The notes below the pieces were generated by a model. That model was given only the letters and a program-made list of their open reading frames with translations, was not told the origin of the DNA and searched no databases. A stretch of 64,000 nucleotides of DNA from Saprospiraceae bacterium (GTDB lineage: Bacteria; Bacteroidota; Bacteroidia; Chitinophagales; Saprospiraceae): positions 5,332,001 through 5,396,000 of the forward strand of contig JADJXD010000001.1 of assembly GCA_016715985.1 (NCBI GenBank), written 5' to 3'. Positions within the stretch are counted from its first letter, which is position 1. Each line of letters opens with the position of its first letter. The translations under genes and the position numbers were made by a program. Positions 57,570-64,000 of the stretch are shown one piece after another.

Positions 57570-58715
57570 TTACTCTTTATTAATAATGACAGGTGATTTT
57601 TCGGTCACATTTCTGGCACCTTTAATGATCAGTTGGTCTCCACTTTTAAGACCTGTCAGAACGAGTATTTTACCATCTGCACTTTCACCAATAGTAATAT
57701 TGGCCTTGTGTGCCATCAGAATTCCGTTTTCTTCTTTAGCAATAAATACATACCTGTTTCCATTTACTTCCTGCTGTACCACATCTACCGGGATAGTGAT
57801 GGCATCTTTCACTGTCAGATCATTAATTTTTACAACGGATAGCAAATTGGGCTTTAATTCTCCGGAACTATTGTCAAGATTTATTTCAACTCCAAATGTC
57901 CGGTTTGCGGGGTCGATAGTTCTACCTGTCTGCGTGACAGTTTTGGTCATTTCTTTGCCTAAAGCAGGAAATGTGACTACCACTTTATCACCTGTTTTTA
58001 CCTTGCCTAAATATGATTCGGGCACATCTGCTGTTACTTTAACTTTGCTGATATTGAGAATCTGCACGATCGGGCTACCCGGTGCAGTCATCTCACCTTC
58101 TTTCAGAAAGACATTATCAACTACTCCATTTAAGGGTGCATACACATTTCTTTTTTTCAATTGACTATCAATGGTCTGAAGTGATTTTTCAAGTCTTTCT
58201 TTGTTGTTTTTAGCCTGAAGAAACTGAACTTCTGAGCCTATATTCTGTTCCCAAAGTCTTTTCTGACGATCATAAACTTCCATAGCTAAGTCCAACGATT
58301 TGCTTATTTCATCTTTTTGTCTTTCTATACTTTCGGCGTCGATTGTTGCTATTAGTTGTCCTTTTCTTACATTCTGCCCTTCTTTGACTGATAATCGGGT
58401 GATTCGGCCACCAAGTTCACTACCTGCATTTACCAGATCATCCGTAGAAACGATACCTTGCAGATCGATATATCTATTAAATACACTGACTTTTATTTCT
58501 TCAGTGGTTACAGTAATAGTGGGTTTGGTGGTTGTTGGGTCGAGTGCTGCCAGTTCTTCAGTCAATGACGCAATTTCGTCCTGAATATTTTTAAGTTCCT
58601 GTTTTTTTGATTCTAAAAGTGCCCGTTTACCTTCTGCACTATTATTGTTGGATTCATTTGGTTTACATGAAACAATGGCTATAATTAAAGCCAGTGAAAG
58701 TGTTAGACTTTTCAT
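57570..58715 (-). CDS. RND efflux periplasmic adaptor (membrane-fusion protein)
   Basis: 381 residues. Lipoprotein signal with Cys17 (IAIVSC). A helical stretch at about 25-60 (coiled coil) leads to a barrel-sandwich hybrid half (GRITRLSVKEGQNVRKGQLI), a central coiled-coil hairpin and the second half (LNGVVDNVFLKEGEMTAPGSPI). A beta-barrel and C-terminal domain follow. It bridges the pump and the outer-membrane channel. It lies between the two, in the same operon. Confidence 0.94.
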   Translation of the reverse strand: MKSLTLSLALIIAIVSCKPNESNNNSAEGKRALLESKKQELKNIQDEIASLTEELAALDPTTTKPTITVTTEEIKVSVFNRYIDLQGIVSTDDLVNAGSELGGRITRLSVKEGQNVRKGQLIATIDAESIERQKDEISKSLDLAMEVYDRQKRLWEQNIGSEVQFLQAKNNKERLEKSLQTIDSQLKKRNVYAPLNGVVDNVFLKEGEMTAPGSPIVQILNISKVKVTADVPESYLGKVKTGDKVVVTFPALGKEMTKTVTQTGRTIDPANRTFGVEINLDNSSGELKPNLLSVVKINDLTVKDAITIPVDVVQQEVNGNRYVFIAKEENGILMAHKANITIGESADGKILVLTGLKSGDQLIIKGARNVTEKSPVIINKE

Positions 58716-58746
58716 TTATATATAATTTTGTGGGTTTGAAGATGAA

Positions 58747-60123
58747 TTAAATTTTACCGGAAATATTGTTGTAATTAATTTTGGCACTTAACAGATCATA
58801 TATTGCATTAATATAAACACCCTGTGCCTGATACAATGAAGCTTCTGCTTGTGTAACTTCCACACTTGACCCTACACCTTCTCTAAATTTAATCATCGTT
58901 TTATCATAAATTCTTTGAGAAATTTCAAGTGATTTTTTTCTACTTTCAAGAACACTTAGTGCGTTTTTCAAAGCATATGAAGCATTTTTTAATTCTAAAG
59001 TTACCCCTTTTTCAAAAATCTCTTTCTGAACATCTGATTTCTGAATGTTCAGTCGGATTCTTTGTAATTTTGCACTTTTATCGCCACCGTCATAAATTGG
59101 AATATTGATACTTAATCCGATAGCTGACTGAGGTATCCATCCGGTTTCTGAGTTGTCGAAAAGATTTTGTCTGAATAAATTTGCCTGCGCGTTAACAAAT
59201 GCTCTTGCAGTAGGAAGATAACCCGCCTTTGTTCTCTTTAAATCCACGTCATTCAATAGTTGACCTAATTTAATGACATTATATTCAGGTCTTTTATTGA
59301 AATCAGGTCTATCATTATCTGAAAGTAAATCTGTCGCACTATTTTCCGTCAGAACAACCAACTTGTCACTTAGTACAATTTCCTGATTTAAAGGATAATT
59401 CATGTGAAATTTTAAGATATTTTTACTTACCTCGATTAACTGCTCAATTTTAGCCAATTCGGTTTGCAAATTATCATTAGACAGTTGCATTCGGTCCAAA
59501 TCCAATGATTCTGCAAATCCATTGTCAAACAATGCTTTCACTTCCCTCAGGGCACTTTCTGTATTTTTGATGTTGTTTTGCAAAATCAATTTGTTTTCCT
59601 GTGCTATCAATACGGCAGCATATGCTTTGGTAATATTGATTCTTACATCACGTTCTGTGACTGCTTTTTCACCTGCTATGAGTTCTTTATAAAGCTTTGA
59701 AGCACGCAAACTGTAAAGATATGCCCCATCAAAAAGCATTGCGGTGGCTTCAATTCCGCTGTTGAGAGAATTGGGCTGAAACAAGGTGAATTTAAAAGTT
59801 TCCGGTGGACCGAGTTCCCTGTCCGGAATAACATTTTCTTCAAAAAGTACATTGTAGATGCTGGGACGAATAAAATCAGCGACCGGCTGTGAAGGAACCT
59901 TAAAGTAATATTGATAGCTGACAAAGCCATTGACCTTGGGTATTCCAACGGACCTGAGTTCTTTAATTTGTGAGTTGGCATCATTGATAGCAATGTCTTT
60001 CATTTTAACTTCATTGCTGTTTTTAATTCCGAAACTCACCGCATCTTCCAGTGAAAAACTCTGTTGGGCGTCCATCGCAAAAGTTAAAATGACCGCAATA
60101 AAAGTTAGGAAATTTCTGAGCAT
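58747..60123 (-). CDS. TolC-family outer-membrane efflux protein
   Basis: 458 residues with a signal peptide ending about residue 19. Two OEP repeats of long alpha-helical coiled coils are visible (ALREVKALFDNGFAESLDLDR and KFREGVGSSVEVTQAEASLYQA), with the strand residues of the beta barrel between. It forms the outer-membrane channel for the pump. It starts 12 bp after the TetR gene stop, so the regulator is first in the operon. Confidence 0.94.
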   Translation of the reverse strand: MLRNFLTFIAVILTFAMDAQQSFSLEDAVSFGIKNSNEVKMKDIAINDANSQIKELRSVGIPKVNGFVSYQYYFKVPSQPVADFIRPSIYNVLFEENVIPDRELGPPETFKFTLFQPNSLNSGIEATAMLFDGAYLYSLRASKLYKELIAGEKAVTERDVRINITKAYAAVLIAQENKLILQNNIKNTESALREVKALFDNGFAESLDLDRMQLSNDNLQTELAKIEQLIEVSKNILKFHMNYPLNQEIVLSDKLVVLTENSATDLLSDNDRPDFNKRPEYNVIKLGQLLNDVDLKRTKAGYLPTARAFVNAQANLFRQNLFDNSETGWIPQSAIGLSINIPIYDGGDKSAKLQRIRLNIQKSDVQKEIFEKGVTLELKNASYALKNALSVLESRKKSLEISQRIYDKTMIKFREGVGSSVEVTQAEASLYQAQGVYINAIYDLLSAKINYNNISGKI

Positions 60124-60135
60124 AAATAATGGATT

Positions 60136-60744
60136 TTAGTTCGGTTTAAATTTTATTAGATTTAATTTTGTTTTACCTTCGTCAGAGACAATACCATTCA
60201 AGTGGTAAAGTATCATTTGCATCAACAGATCAGTTCTGTTATATTCTGTCAGTGGAAATCTGTCTTCGTCAACAATGTTAAGTGATTTTACCACATACAA
60301 TTTTGAGATTATGTCCGGATTGGCATCTTTACGATACAGGCTTTCGGATTGCCCTCTGATTAAATTGTTTTTTATGACATTCTCTATAAAAGGGAAGTGT
60401 TGGTTTTCTATCAGTTTCCAGACTTGCGGATGATATTTTTTCAGATCATAAATGATAGTTGGCTTTATTTTCCTTAAGAATAAAAGCACGTGATTGGTAA
60501 TCTGAACCATCTCATCCAAAGCGTCTTTTGATTCCTTTGTGATTTGTAGTATGATTTTTTCATCATTATCCAAATGATTTTTCAGGACTTTCAGAATCAG
60601 ATCTTCTTTGTTGACAATACAGGTGTAAATGGTTTTTTTTGAAATCCCAAGTGATTTAGCCAAATCATCCATACTGACACTTTTAATTCCATACTTCAGG
60701 AATAATTCCAGTGCCGAAGTCCACAAAGTATCTTTTAATTGCAT
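60136..60744 (-). CDS. TetR/AcrR-family transcriptional regulator
   Basis: 202 residues. The N-terminal helix-turn-helix is at about 1-50 (YGIKSVSMDDLAKSLGISKKTIY), followed by an alpha-helical ligand domain. It is the first gene of the operon TetR-TolC-adaptor-RND-pdxH, so it most likely represses this pump by binding near its own start and is released by a pump substrate. The 298-bp gap upstream (60745-61042) has no gene and would contain the operator. Confidence 0.93.
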   Translation of the reverse strand: MQLKDTLWTSALELFLKYGIKSVSMDDLAKSLGISKKTIYTCIVNKEDLILKVLKNHLDNDEKIILQITKESKDALDEMVQITNHVLLFLRKIKPTIIYDLKKYHPQVWKLIENQHFPFIENVIKNNLIRGQSESLYRKDANPDIISKLYVVKSLNIVDEDRFPLTEYNRTDLLMQMILYHLNGIVSDEGKTKLNLIKFKPN

Positions 60745-61042
60745 ATCTGATTTATAACAAAAACATAAACGATGGAAACTTTGAAATGTTTTTAAGTTTC
60801 CTTAGTTTTTCGATAGAATATTTTAAATGTTAGATGAAAACTTAGATTGGACAGACTTTTATAGTGTTTAAGTTTCATTATTTATCCGAATATTTTAGTC
60901 CGTTCCAAAAAGTCCTTGGTTTAAATAAAAGGAAAATCCTGATTCCTACTACATTAATAATAAACCGCTTCCCTTTAGAGTCAGGGTAAAAAAGGGCTGA
61001 TTATCATTTAATTTGTGTTTTCGGAGTGGACTGATATTGTAT

Positions 61043-61621
61043 TCAAAATTGTTTAGGTTTTTGATTTTGTCCAGCCATTTCGGCGATTTCGTTGATTCTT
61101 TTTTGACGGGTTTCAGCTTGTTTTGCAGAGATTATCCAATACAACATCATCTTTTTGATAGATGGACTGAGAGACTCGAAAAATGTTTTGGAACTGGGAT
61201 ACATTCTGAATGCAGACTCCAAATCAGGTGGTATGACCAATGCATCTACATCGTTGAGTATAGTCCATGATCCGTTTTGTTTGGCAATTTCAATGCTTTC
61301 TAAGCCAGCATGTGTCATCAAACCTTCTGCTGTCAATTGTTCTACTTTTAATTTATTGATTTTTGACCAAGTGCTTTTTGGTTTTCTTTTACTAAAAAAT
61401 TGATGAGATTTTTCTGCGTCGATGGCTATTTTCTTGCTATCAATCCACCCAAAACACAAAGCTTCGTCCACAGAATCGCTCCATGAGATAGTCGGTATTC
61501 CAGATGCTTTTTTATAAAATACTACCCAAACATTGTCAAGACGAGCATGGTTATTTTCTAACCACACTCGCCATTCTTCTTTATTCTTAGGGTAAAATAT
61601 TTCTACTTCTTTTTTTGTCAT
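61043..61621 (-). CDS. YdeI/OmpD-associated family protein
   Basis: 192 residues from the ATG at 61621 (MTKKEVEIF). An upstream start would overlap the DinB gene by more bases. The family pattern is present: FGWIDSKK with the FFSKRKPKSTWSKINK segment, and a C-terminal SPSIKKMMLYWIISAKQAETRQKRINE. Function is poorly defined. It starts 4 bp past the stop of the DinB gene, on the same strand. Confidence 0.85.
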   Translation of the reverse strand: MTKKEVEIFYPKNKEEWRVWLENNHARLDNVWVVFYKKASGIPTISWSDSVDEALCFGWIDSKKIAIDAEKSHQFFSKRKPKSTWSKINKLKVEQLTAEGLMTHAGLESIEIAKQNGSWTILNDVDALVIPPDLESAFRMYPSSKTFFESLSPSIKKMMLYWIISAKQAETRQKRINEIAEMAGQNQKPKQF

Positions 61622-61625
61622 GAAT

Positions 61626-62135
61626 TTATGCAGGTTGCTGTTGCTTGGCAATATTATAAAAATTGTAATCTGTCATCGATCCATCTGTGATGCCAATATT
61701 TCTGCCAATAGTCACAATTTGTCCACGATGATAAGTGCTATGTGTTATAAGGTGCTGAAGATATTCGTACCTTTCCAAATTTGCTTGAAACCAAGGGCTT
61801 ATAACTTCCACTTTTTCACAAAGTTGGTCTTCTGTAAGTAACCTTATTTCATCAGCCAAAGTTTTTGACCTTTGTACCAAACCTCCGAAAATTTCATCTT
61901 TGGTCGGCGTTGGTATCGTGTACAAATTGATAAAATCATCTTTTTTCATTATGATGGAATACCAATATTCTTCTACGGCCCAAATATGATGCAACGATTT
62001 CAAAATAGAAGGATAACTTGAGGGAACATCGGCATTTAACTGATCATCTGATTTGGTAGATAACCAATTGATAAATTGAGTGTTTGCCCACAAATTGTAG
62101 TCGGCGTAATTGGACATTAACTTTTGTAAACTCAT
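61626..62135 (-). CDS. DinB-family protein
   Basis: 169 residues, a complete DinB four-helix bundle. The metal-site histidines are visible: LKSLHHIWAVEEYW and HLITHSTYHRGQI. Many members are stress-induced or act as thiol transferases; no specific reaction can be given. It is the intact DinB gene of the window; another is broken at 10346-11121. Confidence 0.9.
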   Translation of the reverse strand: MSLQKLMSNYADYNLWANTQFINWLSTKSDDQLNADVPSSYPSILKSLHHIWAVEEYWYSIIMKKDDFINLYTIPTPTKDEIFGGLVQRSKTLADEIRLLTEDQLCEKVEVISPWFQANLERYEYLQHLITHSTYHRGQIVTIGRNIGITDGSMTDYNFYNIAKQQQPA

Positions 62136-62206
62136 GATATTATTTTTTAATTGTGATGAATAAGCACAAAAGTAATATGGTGGATTGACAGCCCTATGTC
62201 AGGGGT

Positions 62207-62905
62207 TTAATAAACATTATAATTATTTAGATAATCTTGCAAGGTCATCTTGTGTGGTTCGAAATTTTCATTCAGTAATTCCAGTTTTTTGATCCTATCC
62301 AAGCGAAAAAATCTAAATGCTTTACGCATCCGACAGTAAGCAATCAAAAGCCAATTGTCCGTGCTCAATAAGGCAAATGGCTCAATAAGTCTTGTCGTTG
62401 TTTCGTCTTTTTCGTTGGTGTAGTCTATTTTTAGGACAATAAAATTTGTCAGCGCATATTGAATATCTGATAGATTATTGCTGCTTCTTTCTCTTGATAC
62501 ATTGAAGTCAAATCGAGTTCTGTCTCCAAGTATTTTGACTTTGTCTTTTTGATTGTGTTTAAGTACGGCTTTGATTTTTTCGATCGCTTCAGAGTAGTCA
62601 TGAATAAATGATGTGTCTTTTGTTTTTAAGACTAATTGTTCGGCAAGTATAAGTGCATTGGCTTGATTTTCGGTAAACATAACAGGTGGAATCCTGTAGC
62701 CTTCCATGAGAGAATAACCTTTGCCTTCTTCGGTGATGATAGGCACACCTGACTGCTCCAAAGCTCTGATGTCGCGATATATAGTGCGAATACTGACACC
62801 ATATTTTTTTGCTAACTCTGGAGCAGTCAATAGCCGTTTGGTCTGCAATTGGGTGATGATCGCTGTGAGTCTGGAAAGACGTTTGGTATCGTTGTTGTCA
62901 CTCAT
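62207..62905 (-). CDS. HTH/WYL-domain transcriptional regulator (YafY type)
   Basis: 232 residues from the ATG at 62905; a GTG three codons upstream is possible. The N-terminal HTH_11 (LAKKYGVSIRTIYRDIRALEQSG) is followed by a WYL domain at about 130-215. WYL domains bind ligands such as nucleotides. In this organism type these regulators control small stress operons; its target is unknown. It is upstream of the DinB and YdeI genes on the same strand, with a 72-bp gap. Confidence 0.9.
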   Translation of the reverse strand: MSDNNDTKRLSRLTAIITQLQTKRLLTAPELAKKYGVSIRTIYRDIRALEQSGVPIITEEGKGYSLMEGYRIPPVMFTENQANALILAEQLVLKTKDTSFIHDYSEAIEKIKAVLKHNQKDKVKILGDRTRFDFNVSRERSSNNLSDIQYALTNFIVLKIDYTNEKDETTTRLIEPFALLSTDNWLLIAYCRMRKAFRFFRLDRIKKLELLNENFEPHKMTLQDYLNNYNVY

Positions 62906-62946
62906 TAAATTCACTCTCTCATTTCATCATTTACTCATTCACTTCT

Positions 62947-63324
62947 TCACTTAATAATAGGTAAATATTTATGCCAGTTTTCATAAATGATCCAACCCAA
63001 AATGGCCCAAATCACGATTGCTATTGGTAGTCCCGCTGGTGCTACAAAAATATGAACAAGTAAAATACCAACCATGACTGGAAGAATAATCAAAGCGCCC
63101 AAAGCCCTTGTTTTTGGAAATAAAATAAGAAGTCCTCCAATCACTTCTGCCAATCCGACCAAGGGCATCAACCAAGCTATTTCCATCAACGCTTCGGTAT
63201 CCTTGATCAAACCTTCAGGCAATCCTTCCGGTACAGGCATGTAGTGAAAAAACTTGTCTAGTCCACCATTGATCAATAAAAGTCCAAATAAGATGGAAAG
63301 TCCGTTTAAAATTTTTTGTTTCAT
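62947..63324 (-). CDS. DoxX-family membrane protein
   Basis: 125 residues with four hydrophobic helices. The DoxX pattern is visible: FGLLLINGGLDKFFHYMP at the start and LVGLAEVIGGLLILFPKTRALGALII in the middle. Function is not established. It lies 41 bp upstream of the WYL regulator on the same strand, and 58 bp after the DUF998 gene. Confidence 0.85.
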   Translation of the reverse strand: MKQKILNGLSILFGLLLINGGLDKFFHYMPVPEGLPEGLIKDTEALMEIAWLMPLVGLAEVIGGLLILFPKTRALGALIILPVMVGILLVHIFVAPAGLPIAIVIWAILGWIIYENWHKYLPIIK

Positions 63325-63382
63325 AAAAGTTGATTTTGTTTTGATTTAAATAAAAATTGTTAGTGATGTAACACAGATAATA

Positions 63383-64000
63383 TTAAACTACCACATTTGC
63401 TACTAAAATCAGCCACAAGATATAACAAATTACCAATAATCTATTGAAATATCCGTTGTAACCAATCACTTCTTTGGGTAGCTCTTTTGGTGGTTCGATG
63501 CCTGGACCCATCGGTAAACCTGTCTTTTTGTAGCCTGACATCAATATTACCATACTGATAGCCATTAATACTAAACTTATCCAAACACTGTGTGTAACAT
63601 AGAGCAAAGCAGTTTTATCATTCTGCCATTTTTCTAGATCTATGAAATGATAACAAATAAGCAACGAGCCTATAGGTAGGGTAGGAATGCCTAGTCCAAA
63701 TGCCAGGCCATGATGTTTGTGTTTTACATCAAAAAATCCACCCAATAATGCTCCAACGCCTGAAATAGACACTAAAACTACACCTATTTTTGCCCACATA
63801 GTGTCTACTTCTGACCAAAGCAATAAGGCAAGAATGATCGATGCCAATCCCCAAAAGATAAAAAAAGCTGTTACAAGCCACTTGTGTTTTCCCAAGGCAT
63901 ATTCGCTTATCATCCGCCAACTAGGTTTAAACTCAGGACTTACAAAATGTAAAACTAAAAGACTAAGCAATGATAATACACAAAAAATAATGACAATTGT
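63383..64000 (-). CDS. DUF998-family membrane protein, 5' end cut by the window edge
   Basis: The frame is open to the window end, so the start lies outside. At least 205 residues with about six hydrophobic helices. The DUF998 signature WRMISEYALGKHKWLV lies in the first 40 visible residues. Function is unknown. The DoxX gene follows 58 bp later on the same strand. Confidence 0.85.
   Translation of the reverse strand, partial: TIVIIFCVLSLLSLLVLHFVSPEFKPSWRMISEYALGKHKWLVTAFFIFWGLASIILALLLWSEVDTMWAKIGVVLVSISGVGALLGGFFDVKHKHHGLAFGLGIPTLPIGSLLICYHFIDLEKWQNDKTALLYVTHSVWISLVLMAISMVILMSGYKKTGLPMGPGIEPPKELPKEVIGYNGYFNRLLVICYILWLILVANVVV

Noticed and set aside
57586..58164. 192-codon frame opposite the RND adaptor gene
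   Set aside because: Shadow frame with no recognisable protein features.
1..64000. tRNA, rRNA, riboswitch or prophage genes
   Set aside because: None recognised on either strand; the absence call is by eye only.

Overview
The window looks like a chromosomal segment of a Bacteroidota bacterium, probably a Saprospiraceae-like environmental lineage. The evidence is the AT-rich DNA, TTTG / TAnnTTTG promoter signals, secreted proteins with type IX secretion C-terminal sorting domains, propeller-Y_Y_Y histidine kinases of the HEIQNPLNF class, and a Bacteroidota-type II-C Cas9 of 1436 residues. The phylum call is strong and the family is a guess.

Layout. 1-10.2 kb is a signalling block: two large propeller histidine kinases (the first cut by the window edge), a lone receiver, a receiver-adenylate/guanylate cyclase, a YitT membrane protein and an HD-domain protein. 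10.3-15.1 kb holds small accessory genes: a DinB-fold gene broken by a 233-bp MITE-like element, DUF1579, a VOC protein, a class D beta-lactamase-like protein with a DinB-like C-terminus, DUF1801, DUF2200 and an ASCH protein. 15.18-28.0 kb is a complete type II-C CRISPR-Cas locus: 90 repeats and 89 spacers read rightwards, a shared terminator, then cas2, cas1 and cas9 read leftwards, and a tracrRNA divergent from cas9. 28-37.7 kb has small secreted proteins, a beta-helix protein, and two sensor modules: a TPR histidine kinase with membrane proteins, and a receiver-LytS-type kinase paired with a LytTR regulator. 37.78-37.86 kb carries a second, stand-alone tracrRNA-like gene about 10 kb from the locus. 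37.9-44.5 kb has a fructan/sucrose pair (GH32 and MFS), a membrane dipeptidase with a second copy of the MITE at its stop codon, DUF2461 and lycopene cyclase. 45.4-51.2 kb has two large type IX-secreted PKD proteins set between stretches of shared low-complexity DNA. 51.8-60.7 kb is a leftward run: TetR regulator, TolC, adaptor, RND pump, PdxH and MscS. The end holds a YdeI protein, DinB, a WYL regulator, DoxX and a DUF998 protein cut by the edge.

The most notable material is in the CRISPR system. There are two tracrRNA genes with identical anti-repeats and nearly identical cores but different 3' ends. The repeat appears to contain a Bacteroidota-type promoter. The first four repeats carry 27-nt or 55-nt insertions in the middle. 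Two runs of repeats share a penultimate-base variant, and one spacer occurs twice. All functional statements are inferences from reading the sequence; no search was run.
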